Below, piece by piece: positions 11,815-23,711 of a DNA stretch of 64,000 bases. This stretch comes from Sanguinoderma infundibulare (taxonomy: Eukaryota > Basidiomycota > Agaricomycetes > Polyporales > Polyporaceae), in NCBI GenBank assembly GCA_032821775.1, contig JAVLRN010000005.1, positions 2,108,001 to 2,172,000 of the forward strand, given 5' to 3'. A model generated the notes under the pieces. That model saw nothing but the letters and a program-made list of their open reading frames with translations. It was not told the DNA's origin and ran no database searches. Both the position numbers and the translations under genes were made by a program. Within the stretch, counting starts at the first letter, position 1, and every line of letters begins with the position of its first letter.

Positions 11815-13665
11815 ATGTCTGTGGACACGCAGGTCAGTATTCACGTTGGGGCGAGAGGTTTGGACGCGATTTTGACGACATCCTGCGCTCCTTTCACAGA
11901 CACTCCCAGCGTTCCCGCCGCTATCGACTATCGAAAGCATCATACTGAAGGAGAAACGGGGAAACTGTGTCCCCGTGTATGTTGAGCTTCCTGGAGACCT
12001 GATCACGCCATGCGTTTCGTACCTACGGATAGCCAAGGACTCAAAATACAGCTTTCTCCTGGAGTCGGTAGTGGCAGGCGAGAATCTTGCGCGGTATAGC
12101 TTCATTGGTGCGGGTAAGTCCTCCATTCACTCCATACACCCACTTTCCTGTCCCACGCTCACACCTCATGCGTTGAAGACCCATTCAAAATAATCAGGGT
12201 TGGGCCCAATGAGGAGACGACTGGGGACCCCATGCTCGCGTTGCAGAAGGAGCTCGGGATGTACAAGTATGTGAAGCTCCCCGAGGTCCCAACATTCACC
12301 GGCGGCGCGATTGGATATGTCGGGTACGATTGCATCATGCACTTCGAGCCCAAGACCGCCCGCGTGGTAGAAGACCCTTTGCGCATCCCCGAGGCGATCT
12401 TCATGCTCGTCGACACGCTTCTGATCTACGACCATCTCTACCAAAACCTCAAAGTCGTCTCGCACGTCTTCTGCCCAGAGGATGCCGGTCAGGTGAACCT
12501 CTCGTTCATCTACCAGACCGCTGTCTCGAAGGCGCGGAGGCTAGCCAAGCTGGTAATGAGCACGACCACACCGGAGGTATACCAGCAGCCGATCCAGCTC
12601 GGCAGCGAGGCCGTTTCGAACGTCGGGAAGGCGGGATACGAAGAATTCGTGACAAAGTTGAAGGAGCACGTCGTGGCGGGAGACATCATCCAGGCGGTAC
12701 CCTCGCAGCGACTCGCACGACCGACCAACCTCCACCCATTCAATGCGTACCGGCACCTACGGCGTATCAACCCTAGCCCGTATATGTTCTACCTTGACTG
12801 TGGACACCTACAGATTGTCGGCGCGAGTCCGGAGACCTTGTGCAAGGTCGAGAGCAACAAGGTCTACAATCACGCTATTGCCGGTACGATTAAGAGGGGG
12901 CAGACAGTAGAGGGTACGTGCAACCCATGCGACGGGCTTCTTGTGTCTGAGCGATTGTGTTTTCAGAGGATGACAAACTTGGCGCGGAGCTCCTTGCGTC
13001 AGAAAAGGACAGGGCTGAGCACATCATGTTGGTCGACCTGGCGCGCAATGATGTGAACCGCGTATGCAAGGCAGAGACGGTGCATGTCGACCACCTGCTG
13101 AAGCTCGAGAAGTTCAGCCATGTCATTCATTTGACCTCTCAGGTCTCTGGCTTATTACGCGAGGGCAAGAACAGGTACGCATTCGCGATGGTCGGTTCCG
13201 TCCCTTACGTTCTGACCATTCCGGTCCAGGTTCGATGCCTTCCGGTCCATCTTCCCTGCAGGAACGGTATCTGGTGCGCCGAAGATCAAGGCAATTGAGC
13301 TCATTTACGAGCTCGAGAAGCAGCGCAGAGGTATCTACGCTGGTGCTGTGGGACGCTTCGACTTCGCCGAGGACGAAATGGACACATGTATCGCCATCCG
13401 CACGATGACCTTCAAAGATGGGATCGCGTACCTCCAAGCTGGTGGAGGTATCGTGTTCGACAGCGTAGAAGAGGACGAGTACATAGAGACATTGAACAAG
13501 CTGAAGGGTAACATGAGGGCACTTGATGTGGCGGAACGTATGTTGTCCAATCCCAACCAGTCCGGTCTGTCAATTGCTGAATACTCTCCTCTTATGCAGA
13601 GTACTGGACCGACATCCAAAATGCGAAGAGTGTACCGCCATGATGTATTAGAAGACATGATATAA
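11815..13665 (+). CDS. TRP2: Anthranilate synthase component I, 536 aa
   Basis: This enzyme converts chorismate to anthranilate, the first committed step of tryptophan synthesis, using ammonia supplied by a glutamine amidotransferase partner not seen here. Exons are 11815-11832, 11900-12113, 12179-12913, 12967-13174 and 13230-13665 (1,611 nt). The first exon is only six codons. Recognisable segments are [43 protein letters not shown], the [17 protein letters not shown] block and IVGASPETL. The chorismate-binding core follows: [37 protein letters not shown] and GAVGRFDF. Length and motif order fit fungal TRP2. The stop lies 15 bp from the stop of convergent uS2m. No fused partner domain is present. 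Confidence 0.95.
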
Positions 13666-13680
13666 TGTACGAGTGGTGAT

Positions 13681-14656
13681 CTATGCGGCATATGATTCCC
13701 TGGGTCGTGGTACCCTCCTGGCTGCAGCTTGCGCAGCTTTTGCCTGCTCTTCCGCATACAGCGCGACACCCTCCCTGCCCGCAACACTGAGAAGTCCGGC
13801 GACTAGCTCCGCTGTCCGCGTGCTCTCGTCGTTGGCCGGAATGGGGTACATGACGACGCGAGGGTCAACATTCGAATCGACGACACCGATGGTCGGGACG
13901 TGTTCGAGTGCGCATTCTCGGATGGCGTGAATGTTGGGGATGGGGTTGAGGAAGATGACGAGGTCGGGGATAACCTGTTCTTCGCTGGCAATCTCGGGCC
14001 CGAACATGTGCACCCTGTTCGTCAGTGTTCCTGGTAGCCAGCGCTCGCCGACGTGGTAGCCCTGCTTGCCCATGCGCTCAGCCGCAAGACGTACGGGTGA
14101 TCGAAGGTCCGGTCGTGTGCCAACGAAGACGACGGAACCCCCGCGTGCAGCGACACCTCGCACGACGTGCGCGGCTCGACGGAGGAGGGGGAGGGTATGG
14201 TCGAGGTCGATGATTGTTATGCCAGCGCGGACACCGTAGGCATACGGCATGAAGTTGGGGTTCATGCGCGTTTGCGAATGGCCGAAGTGGGCTCCCGACG
14301 CGATGAGGGCGGATAGTGTAATGTCATTGGGTGCGACGGGTCGATGGAGAGAGTGGTGGGGCTGGAAGGTGTTGTTTCGTGTCTGGGTCGAGCCATATTC
14401 GGACAGAGTATCAACTGCAATGATGCTTCAATACCACACGCATTAAGAGGCGTCATTTGCTTCACGTACTCAGTGTTTGGTGGTCTGCCCGCTTTAGCTG
14501 GAAGCTGGTCCAGTCGTCCTCGGTTTCCAACGGCTTCTCGTCGACATGCGCGGAAGAGTTATGACGGACGTGAGCAGCGAGGGGTGTGTGCAGACGGGTC
14601 CTGCGGGAACATCGAGCGGCGTTGACGGCCCAGGAGCGGACGAGGGGGAGGGCCAT
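13681..14656 (-). CDS. MRP4: Mitochondrial small-subunit ribosomal protein uS2m, 306 aa
   Basis: This is the mitoribosomal homologue of bacterial S2. Two exons (14470-14656 and 13681-14414) sum to 921 nt. The N-terminus (MALPLVRSWAVNAARCSRRT) is Arg/Ala-rich without acidic residues, as in a mitochondrial presequence. The body carries ALIASGAHFGHSQTRMNPNF, GITIIDLDHTLPLLRRAA, GGSVVFVGTR, ERWLPGTLTN, PDLVIFLNP and PTIGVVDSNVDP, all S2 signatures. The C-terminal tail is Ala/Arg-rich. It is divergently transcribed from the SSB-type Hsp70 and its stop faces TRP2 across 15 bp, a very tight convergent spacing. Confidence 0.94.
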
Positions 14657-14838
14657 GTCGGTGCTGGACGCCGAGGACGTTGAGGCAAAGTCGCGCGGGA
14701 AGCGCCCGTCGCTTACCTCAGCGCCCATCAGTCGATTTTTTCTTCCAGGCGCCGAAAGATCCTGCAGCTTGGCCTCACCCAACACCATCTCTCCTCCTCC
14801 CTCTCTTCACCCTTTCACTCCTTCTTCTCTTTACAAAA
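14657..14838. promoter_or_regulatory. Divergent uS2m/Hsp70 promoter
   Basis: Only 182 bp separate the two start codons, so promoter elements must be shared or overlap. The part nearest the Hsp70 start is a C/T-rich tract (about 14770-14830), common just upstream of highly expressed fungal genes. I saw no clear array of heat-shock elements (nGAAn). Confidence 0.45.
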
Positions 14839-16889
14839 ATGGAGGACATCTTCGACGGTGCTGTCGGAATTGATCTCGGTACCACCTATTCGTGAGTGTT
14901 TCCTGTCGTATGCAAAGTATATACGGCTAACACATCTTGCAGCTGCGTAGGTGTTTGGCAAAACGACCGTGTCGAGATCATCGCCAATGACCGTGAGCAC
15001 TGTATTTTTATGCCTGGAGTGCGTTATGAACCATTTGCTGCAGAGGGTAACCGTACGACGCCTTCCTACGTCGCGTTCTCCTCGGAGGAGCGCCTGATCG
15101 GCGATGCCGCGAAGAACCAGGCCGCGATGAACCCCAAAAACACCGTCTTCGATGCGAAACGTCTCATCGGCCGGAGATACGAGTGCGTTGACTCTCCTGC
15201 TTTGCGCGATTGCACGTTCTCAGTTTTCGACCATTCCCAGCGACCCTGATGTCAAGAAGGACATGACCCACTGGCCCTTCGAGGTTATTGACAAGAACGG
15301 TTCCCCCCTGATCAAGGTCGACTACCTCGGCGAGGAGAAGACCTTCACCCCCCAGGAGATTTCCTCGATGGTTCTCATTAAAATGAAGGAGATCTCGGAA
15401 GCCAAGCTTGGCAAGATTGTCAAGAAGGCTGTCGTAACGTGAGCAAATTTTCAATACTTCCGCCAAGTCCTCGTACCCACTATTCTCCAGTGTCCCCGCC
15501 TATTTCAACGACTCTCAACGCCTTGCCACCAAGGATGCTGGTGCCATCGCTGGTCTCGAGGTCCTCCGTATAATCAACGAGCCCACCGCTGCCGCCATTG
15601 CCTACGGTCTCGACCGCCAATCAAGTGCGGAGAAGAACGTCCTCATTTTCGACCTTGGTGGAGGAACCTTCGATGTTTCCCTCCTTAACATCACTGGCGG
15701 TGTCTTCGCCGTTAAAGCGACCGCTGGTGACACCCACTTGGGCGGCGAGGACTTCGACAACAACCTTCTCGACCACTTTAAGAAGGAGTTCCAGAAGAAG
15801 ACCGGTCTTGACATCTCTGAAGATGCCCGTGCTCTTCGTCGTCTCCGTTCTGCTTGCGAGCGTGCCAAGCGCACCCTCTCAAGTGTCGCGCAGACCACCG
15901 TCGAGGTCGACTCCCTCTTCCAGGGTGAGGACTTCTCGGCGAACATCACCCGTGCCCGGTTCGAGGAGATCAACGCCCCCCTCTTCAAGTCCACGCTAGA
16001 CCCTGTAGAGCGCGTGCTGAAGGATGCGAAGATGCCTCGCGAGAAGGTCGACGATATCGTCCTTGTTGGTGGCTCCACCCGTATCCCCAAAATCCAGTCC
16101 CTTGTCTCCGAGTACTTCGGTGGCCGTCAGCTCAACAAGTCCATCAACCCCGATGAAGCTGTTGCTTACGGTGCTGCCGTTCAGGCCGCGGTTCTCACCG
16201 GCCAGACCTCGGACAAGACCGCCGACCTCCTCCTTCTCGACGTCTCTCCCCTTTCCCTCGGTGTCGCCATGCAGGGCGACATCTTTGGTGTCGTTGTTCC
16301 CCGTAACACTCCCATCCCGACCACCAAGTCCCGTGTCTTCACCACTGTCGAGGACAACCAGACGACCGTCACCTTCCCCGTCTACGAGGGTGAGCGCACG
16401 CAGTGCCGCGACAACCGCCTGCTCGGCGAGTTCGAGCTCACTGGCATTCCCCCGATGCCCCGTGGCCAGGCTGAGCTCGTCACGACCTTCGAGCTCGACG
16501 CGAACGGTCTGCTTAAGGTCACCGCGCAGGATCGTGCGTCTGGCCGTAAGGCGCAGATCTCGATCCAGAACGCGGTCGGCCGTCTCTCGTCTGCGGAGAT
16601 CGACCAGATGATCAAAGACGCGGAGCACTACAAGCAGTCCGACAAGGACTTCAGCGCACGGCACGAGGCCAAGGCCGACCTCGAGAGCTACATCCACCAG
16701 GTGGAGAACACGATCACGAGCCCCGAGATCGGCATGAAGATCAAGAGGCATGCCAAGTCGCAGGTCGAGTCCGAGCTCGCGCGCGCGCTTGAGAAGCTGG
16801 AGATCGAGGACTCCACGGCGGACGAGCTTCGCAAGGCACAGCTGGGGATTAAGCGTGCGCTGCAAAAGGCGACCGCGGGCATGCGGTAG
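14839..16889 (+). CDS. SSB: Ribosome-associated Hsp70 of the SSB type, 612 aa
   Basis: SSB Hsp70s bind nascent chains on cytosolic ribosomes with the RAC co-chaperone. Exons are 14839-14891, 14943-14992, 15044-15182, 15241-15438 and 15491-16889 (1,839 nt). The ATPase domain shows [53 protein letters not shown] and [11 protein letters not shown]. Assignment to SSB rather than SSA rests on the C-terminus. It lacks the EEVD tail of cytosolic SSA proteins and instead ends [20 protein letters not shown]...MR, matching yeast Ssb in sequence and total length. Four of five exons are packed into the first 600 bp. SSB genes usually behave like ribosomal protein genes rather than heat-shock genes. Confidence 0.95.
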
Positions 16890-17212
16890 AGCCAGACACG
16901 ACCCTCAACGACCGGTCACGACTACGTAGATTTCGCCCGGGGGGGCCGCCGGTTTGTAGGATGTAGGATGTCCAAGATGGTCACCGTGTAGAACACTCCT
17001 TCGTTGCATGTCGTTTGTCGTTCTGGCGTCGTTGCTGTCTGTCTGTCTCGCGTCCCTCACTCTCTTGCATCGCTCCTCTGTTAGTTCATGTTCGCATATA
17101 CGTACGCATAAATGCAGCTTTGTACAATCAGACCTTCTTGCGTGCGAGTGTGGTGTAACGACATAAAGATGAGTATACAACATACTATGGAGAAAAGTGA
17201 GGAAAGCGAAGG

Positions 17213-18634
17213 TTATGACTCGGATGTCATGGCCTTGTACACTCTCAGCCCGACTTCCATGATCCAAAGCTCTTCGTCGGCTCCATCACCCAGGGCCTTG
17301 TCAGCCTCCGCGAAAACTAGTGCACACCGCGCCTTCTGGCGTGCGGTCGATGTGGGGTGGGTAATGACGTGATCGTGCAACTGAAGGCTGGGTGAGAAGT
17401 AGCACAATTCGGGAGGTTACAGGATGGACGAACCTGCGATATGATCTGGGACGCGGAATAGCCCTCTCGGATGACCTCCTTAACCTTCCTCCTCACGCCG
17501 TCAAAGCCTTTTGCCTTTGCCCTGCCCGACTCGTCCACATCGACGTCCATCCCGTCGGCCCCAAAGGGCTCGATGCCGAGCGCTGCGGCGAAGTCGGCAA
17601 CGACCCGGTCGGGGATCACCCCCGCGATCTCCTGGATGTCGCGGGACGTGATGTCGGTCGGGGGCGAGACGGACATGGCGAGGCGGGAGGCGGACTGGAG
17701 GTAGGTGATGGCACGGCGGAGGTCGCCGTGGGAGGTGGAGATGAGGGCGTCGATGGCATCAGGGGAGATGGGCACGTTCTCGGCGGACGCGATTTGGGCG
17801 AGGCGGGTGGAGGTGGAGGAGGAGTCGAGGGGCTTGAAGCGGAATTTGGAACAGCGGGAAGCGAGGGGCTCGATGATCCTGCGTGTGTGCAGTTAGTTTC
17901 CCGTGGCGAAGCGAAGGGGGTAAATGCAAGGAGGAGGATGGAGGAATCGCGCGCACCTTGTCACGTAGTTGCACACTAGGCAGAAACGGGTGATACGCGC
18001 ATACAGTTCCATTATTCGGCGGAGGGCAGCTTGGGCATCCTGCGTCATCGAGTCGGCCTCGTCTAGGATGATGATCTTGTATGGTGGACATGGGTATGTC
18101 TTGCCGTCGGACGCGACGGCTTGTGCACGAGGGGTTTGGCGGGCGAAGTTCTTGATCTTTTCTCGGACGATGCTGATGCCCCGCTCGTCCGAAGCATTCA
18201 GCTCGAGTACCCTAGAGCGGAAGTTGTCTGGCCTGCAAAGGGATGTGCATATAGCAGCAGCAAGGACTGGAGGAAGAACGAAACGCACCCGAACAGCTGT
18301 CGCGCAAGAGCGAGGATGGTGGAGGTCTTTCCGGTTCCTGGTGGACCGTAGAACAGCATGTGGGGAAGCTGCACGGGATGTCAGCGCACAGTGGTGAATA
18401 GAGGCATGAGCGACGTGCATTTGAAGATGTCAACGTTTTGCGGAGGACGGCGACGGTATGTTCTTGTGCGGAGACATCGTCGATGGTCTTTGGTCGACTG
18501 GTGCTCTGTGGGTGAGCTGCTCGACAGCCACAGAGCGACGTTACTCACTATTTCTCGACCCATGGCTGGTGCTGGCTGTCGACTGCGGACTGCTTCTGGG
18601 CCGCTTTTGCGGCCTGTGGCTGGAAGAAGGCCAT
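17213..18634 (-). CDS. RFC2: Replication factor C small subunit (yeast Rfc2 / human RFC4 type), 377 aa
   Basis: This is a subunit of the RFC clamp loader, which opens PCNA at primer junctions. Six exons (18549-18634, 18419-18497, 18289-18368, 17957-18232, 17434-17878, 17213-17380) sum to 1,134 nt. Motifs are [14 protein letters not shown] (RFC box), [14 protein letters not shown] (Walker A), [33 protein letters not shown] (Walker B) and [20 protein letters not shown] (sensor and SRC motif). The C-terminal collar domain ends in MTSES. The [18 protein letters not shown] stretch points to the human RFC4 branch. Intron 2 (18369-18418) begins GCACGT rather than GT; the reading frame and the conserved N-L-P-H junction require this GC-AG intron. 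Confidence 0.95.
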
Positions 18635-18878
18635 GGTCGGATGCAGGCACTCGGTCGCCGTGGCTGACCGAAACGCGCCGTGACGCGTCTGGACGCGCGA
18701 GACGTCACGCGGGGGTCACACGCAGCAATGGTGTGACGGAGCGCGTCGGTGCCTCTGACCACGACGTCCGCCGACGGTCTCCGCGTGTGGTGCATGAAGA
18801 CCCCGATGAGCGTGATAACAAACGCAGACCTCAACAAAGGTCCGTCCTCCATCCCCATCGTTCTTTGTCTCCATCCTC
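18635..18878. promoter_or_regulatory. Divergent RFC2/CAF-1 promoter with MCB element
   Basis: A 244-bp interval lies between two S-phase genes. It holds a perfect MluI cell-cycle box, ACGCGT at 18683-18688, with nearby near-matches (cgaaacgcgcc at 18669-18679, gacgcgcga at 18692-18700, cacgcggg near 18706). In fungi ACGCGT is the binding site of MBF-type APSES factors that drive G1/S transcription. The sites are seen directly; the regulation is inferred. Confidence 0.6.
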
Positions 18879-21865
18879 ATGGCCGCCCTAGCCCCCAGCC
18901 AGGATGACGTGCCCACCGGTGAGGCCAACCCCGGTGGTCATACGTGTCCGGTCGCTCATTTCCCTCCAGAAAAGCGCGACAAACCCCTGCTTGTTGAACT
19001 CAAGAATGGCAAGCTCGCGTTCAAGCAGAAATCACTTTCCTTCGAGAAGATGTCCGAGACCATGCAAGGTGCGTCTCCTTTACGCGGCCGTCTTTGCGGC
19101 ACATACGAGCATTCGACGCGACAGACATCGTGAAGTTCCGCGAGATGCTGGAGGGGAGGCTAGCCGCGAAGGAATCACCGCTGAGCACTATTCCTGATGA
19201 ACACAAACCCGTGTTTGCAAAGCTCGTGCACGAGAGGTACGCGTCGTCCGCGTTTCTCTGGTGATGAGGGGCCCTCACGCGTCACACGTAGCGACAAGAC
19301 ACTACAAGCTCTCTCCAAACATGTACAGCAAGAGCTTCTCCCGACCATGGACGAAGACGAGGAAGACGCCGATCCCTCATCCATCCTTCCTCTCGAGGCC
19401 GTGGAGGGCGTCATCAAGTCCGTCGCGAAACGCGTCAATTATGGCCTGGATAGCCCCGTTCAAGGCGGAAAGGTCCCCGCGGCATGGCTTATCTGGAGAT
19501 GGGAGGTGTTGGATTCTTGTCGGGACTGGTTGCCCAAGAACGCCAGAGAGAAGGTGGAAAACAGGTGGAAGGAACGTCAGCAGGTGCGCCAAGCAAACCT
19601 TTAATAACTTCATTTCCTTGAGCTGACAACTACGACCGCTCGTCTCTAGCTCAAGAACGACGTGAAAGCTCTGTTCGACTCACTACCGGAGAACGAGCAA
19701 ATAGCTATACTTGGGACGAAGTCTATTCCTAAAACTCCGGTTAAAGCAAAGAATCAGACAAAAGGCGATCCCACTACGGACGTGATTGACTTGTGCGATA
19801 GCCCGACAGTCATTCCTCAAACCAAGGATAGTTCTGAAAATACGGATCCAGACGCAACAAACGGCAAGGTATGAATACTGGACAATCACCTCCACCTCGA
19901 TGGTCTCATTCCCCGCATACAGGCGAATCAGCAAGACGTCCTTGAGAAGAAGGGCCCAGGACGACCAAAGAAGCCCGTAGATCCAGAGAAGGCCGCAGAG
20001 AAGGCCGCAAAGGTAGGTGCCCCGGTATCACTTTCCTTCTGTCCCCGTTCACGCATCGGTTGCGCCTCTAGGAGAAGGAGCGCCTAGAGAAGAAAGCAGC
20101 GAAAGCAGAGAAGGACAAGAAGGTCCTGGAAGCCCAGGCTAAGTCCCGGTCGATCATGGCAAACTTCTTTGGCAAGGCTAAGCCCACCGCGACCGCCTCA
20201 CCTTCCAAGTCCTTGGTTCCCAAGGAGGGCGAGACCGGCTCTCCAAGACCAGCTTCCGTGCAGTCAGACTTCCAACGGGCATTCCGTCCATTCTCCTTGA
20301 AGAAGGGAGCCGAGCTCGCGCCTATTAATTGGTTCCGAGACCAGAGAAGACGAGAGCGGCGAATACAGAAATTGGCCAGGCAGACGAAGGGGAAGGTGAT
20401 CGTCATCGAGGATGACGAGGAAGACGGGGAAGATGCAGCGCTGGAGGACGTGGAAATGGAGGATGCACAGGAGTCAGGACCTCAAAATCCTCGAGGTACG
20501 TGGCCATTACCAGTCTTTTCCTTCTTCGTGCCCAATGCATACAATGCAGAACGTCTGGACCGCATCCTCGCCCGTCTACCTCCCGGGCTCAACCCTCCCT
20601 GCCGACCCCGACAGACCACGGGCTTCAAGACCTACAACCCGATCTCGGTCCGCGGCCTCATATCCCAGCTCTCCGAGGCGGAGGTCGCAGGAGACGACAC
20701 CGAGGTTCGCCGGCTACTCGCGCTCCTGCGCGACCGCCGCGCGATCCCTGCCAAGGCGTTCTCCTTCCACGAGGACGCGCGCCCTGGCTATTTTGGCACG
20801 TTCACGCGTTCGTCGCGCGAGATCGGGCTCCGCGCGCCGTTCGCGCGTGATACGGTCCAGGTCGACTACACGTACGACTCTGGCGAGGAGTGGGCGGAGG
20901 AGGATGCGGGCGAGGCGGACGACGTATTGGACGATGGGGAGGAGGAGGGCGGGGATGACGAGCCGGATTCGGACTTGGATAGCTGGTTGGTGGACGATGA
21001 GGAGGTGGAGGAGCCGGGGACCCCGATCGAGGAGAGGATGAGCTCTCCTCCGTTCCCAGATCTCGACCTGTCGCCGCTGACCAGTAGTTGTGGAAAGCGG
21101 AAGGCGAAGGAGGAGAAGGCGGAGAAGAGTGGGGGAGGAAAGAAGCGACGGGTCGTCATTCCTTTGGTTCCGTTCTCCAAGGGCCCCGAGTGGGAGACCG
21201 CGATCGGGCAGTGCACTTACGAGCCGTTCAAGACGTACTGCATACAGTTGTTCAACGGTGCGCGACTTCAATATCCCCACGCGACTTTACTGAACATGTG
21301 CTGATGGCCCGCGCAGATACCCCGTTCCCCATTGATCCCTTCAAGTTCGTCTCTGCGCCCATCGAGCAGCAAGTTTCCGGCTCGGGAGGTGGTCCCAGTG
21401 GTGGCCAAACCGCAGACGGCTTTGTCATCCCGGCTATTCCCTCACACCTAGCCAAGTCAAATCCGTTCGCCCCCTCGAGCTCGTCGTCGCCTGCTGCCTC
21501 GACATCCGCCGCGAACCCGTCGAGCTCGACGGGCGAGAAGGCGAAGCGCCCCGTGCCGGCACCCAAGAACCCGTTCCCGGAGGCGCACATGCCGCTCCTG
21601 CTTGCGCGGATCGACGGGCTGGCGACGAGCAGCCTGCAGGGCATCGTGGAGGCGGTCCACCGGGAGTTGCAGGCTCACAAGGTGAAGAAGAACGCGATCG
21701 AGGCGAAGGTGCGCGAGGTGGGCGAGAAGTGCAAGTGGAGGAAGGTGTGGGTCGTCAAGGCAGACGTGCGGGTGCGTGCATTCTCGTTCTTGTCTTCGAA
21801 TGTCTCGAGGAGGGTTACTGACTTGCGCACGCGTGCCTTTATAGGCACAGTACGGGCTGCCGTGA
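18879..21865 (+). CDS. CAC1: Chromatin assembly factor 1 large subunit (p150/Cac1), 836 aa
   Basis: CAF-1 deposits newly made H3-H4 behind replication forks and is recruited by PCNA. Nine exons (18879-19068, 19125-19236, 19292-19583, 19650-19868, 19923-20012, 20072-20495, 20550-21257, 21317-21771, 21845-21865) sum to 2,511 nt. In order there is a charged Lys/Glu segment (EKERLEKKAAKAEKDKK, KER-like). A degenerate PCNA-binding motif RSIMANFFGK follows at about 20146-20175. Next come an acidic stretch (IEDDEEDGED), the CAF-1 core KAFSFHEDARPGYFGTFTRS with RAPFARDTVQVDYTYDSGEE, and a second acidic block (ED domain). The C-terminal winged-helix region runs IDGLATSSLQGIVEAVHREL to CKWRKVWVVK. The last coding exon adds only six residues. 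GPGRPKKP resembles an AT-hook. Confidence 0.93.
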
Positions 21866-22068
21866 TGGGTGTATATACTTGCCGTGAAGAGGGAGCTGTT
21901 TCGCGGTGCTTGCGTTGAGTTGTGCTGTCGTAATGTATCATACAGTAATTTATATTTATATTCGGACGACTACTGTACAACTATGCCAAATCGTGTACAG
22001 CGCGAAAGAAGGGACATAAATTACCATAAATGTTGAATGCTTGGGCCATGGAGAGCGGGGAAACGTGG

Positions 22069-22951
22069 TCATGAAGACGCAAGTCTCCATAGCTCGTCGG
22101 CGTAGTCTTTTTCCGACTTCTTGTGATCGTTGAAGGTCACGCAGTGGACATCCCCGGATTCTGCGCCTGCGAACCACAATCAGTATCGCAGACAGCGTGT
22201 ATGCCAGGAAGGTATACTCACGAATGAGCATGCGATCACCCTTTTCCATAACAGGGTCAAACCCAAGACCCTTGCACACCGCGAGCCTTAGCCTACAGAC
22301 GTCGTCGGATTGAGCCTTTGGGTCTAATCACCGTACTAAACAGACGCATATACTCACACAGTACCGTCGAGGTCGTGCTCCGCGGCCGGATCGGACGTCT
22401 CCAATGCTTGGATCTCCTCCTTGAGCCGCGCGAACTCTGCCTCTTCCCCGGCCTGCGCACCCTCTGCGTCGTTAATGGCCTTGGCGAGAGAGAGCCGTGT
22501 GGTGTCGAGGTCGTTCATGTGCGCGACGTGCTGTTCTGCAGAGGGGATGGTCGAGGGTCGAGTGGCGGATACGCGTGCCGCCTCGAGCACTTTCGCGAGT
22601 TCTGGAGGGAACGCATACGAGTGTCAGGTGGCAGTACAGGCGTATATGTAGGACGTGTTGAGGTGCGGGAGGCACGGAGGGGCGATGGGACGTCTTGCGA
22701 AGAAGGTTGAAGGAGACACCGATGGACGAAGACTCACGTTTCAGCTTTGAACGAACCTCATGTCGCTCCTTCTGCCGTGCGTCAAGGGTAAGGGCCATCT
22801 GCTCCTCTGCAGCGGCTATGGTGAGGTAGTCCTCCTCTGGGTCGATGATGGGAGCCATGTCTCGCAGGGCTTTTCTAGAGATCAGCCTTCAATATCTGCG
22901 CCAATTTCGCGCATGATAGACATACACAGCGTCTTTGATGCTGATGGACAT
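22069..22951 (-). CDS. SPC24: Kinetochore protein Spc24 (Ndc80 complex), 191 aa
   Basis: Spc24 with Spc25 anchors the Ndc80 complex to the inner kinetochore. Five exons (22926-22951, 22738-22874, 22358-22601, 22222-22292, 22069-22166) sum to 576 nt. After a short start (MSISIKDAVKALRDMAP) the protein is a long coiled coil (AAAEEQMALTLDARQKERHE; LSLAKAINDAEGAQAGEEAE). It ends in a small globular domain with LRLAVCKGLGFDPV, DVHCVTFNDHKKS and DYADELWRLASS, the pattern of the Spc24 head including the final LW. Length matches the family. The call is from coiled-coil layout plus the C-terminal head. NDC80, its complex partner, lies at the far end of the window. Confidence 0.82.
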
Positions 22952-23711
22952 GGTGTCGCAGGCTGAGATGGATGCAGAGAGTCGGAGCTGTTGTTGCCGC
23001 CGCCAATGTCGTCGTCGTCGTCGCTGAAGACGCGCTTCTCAATTCCTGTGTCACAAATTCAACGCGGTCACATGACGGAAGGTCACGCGGAGCAACCCCA
23101 GAGTGCTCATGGGCGGAATCGGGCTGCGAGGGCTATAGGAACAAGAAGCAAACACTGAAGAGTTGCGAGCATTCGGGTATTGAGCAGAACGCCGGCCATT
23201 CAGTGAGTGAGATGCAAAAATCTGCTTGAGTCGCGCACGGCGGGTACTTCATCGATGAATTTGCCTCATGTATAAAGGCATGTGAATCGCATACAGGACA
23301 ATGGGACCTGAGAAAGGACGCGGATCTTACGTGCCCAGATACCTACGGCTTTAACGGTCAATCATCCGTCGAAATACCCCAAGCCTCAGATGACGGAGGC
23401 AGATCAAAGACAAATGCTTGAATGCCGATCTTACCGAGTCGCTATTACTCCGGTAAGTACGCGCTGCTTAGCCGGCTGACATCCGTCATAATCTCCTTGT
23501 AGGGCTGACTAGTTCCTGCCGTGTTATTGGACTATCGGGGTTTGAATTTGACTATCGTGCCGAGGGCGGTAGATAAGACAAGATCTAATCCCATAGATCT
23601 CACCCTCTGCCCACTTGACCACCACAGCCTTTGGCTTTCCGGCTTCAGTCAGCAGTTCGACATCGACGACCACGACTCCTCCTGTAACGCGTCCATCGAT
23701 CCACTGCCACC
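22952..23711. promoter_or_regulatory. Divergent SPC24/CRM1 promoter region
   Basis: A 760-bp gap separates the two start codons. A CGTCGT run (cgtcgtcgtcgtcgctga) occurs near 23007. I saw no coding exon or known element. Confidence 0.4.

Noticed and set aside
20412..21041. Second + strand frame and long antisense frame within the CAF-1 gene
   Set aside because: They mirror the low-complexity acidic and GC-rich codons of the CAF-1 core in other registers and have no motif of their own.
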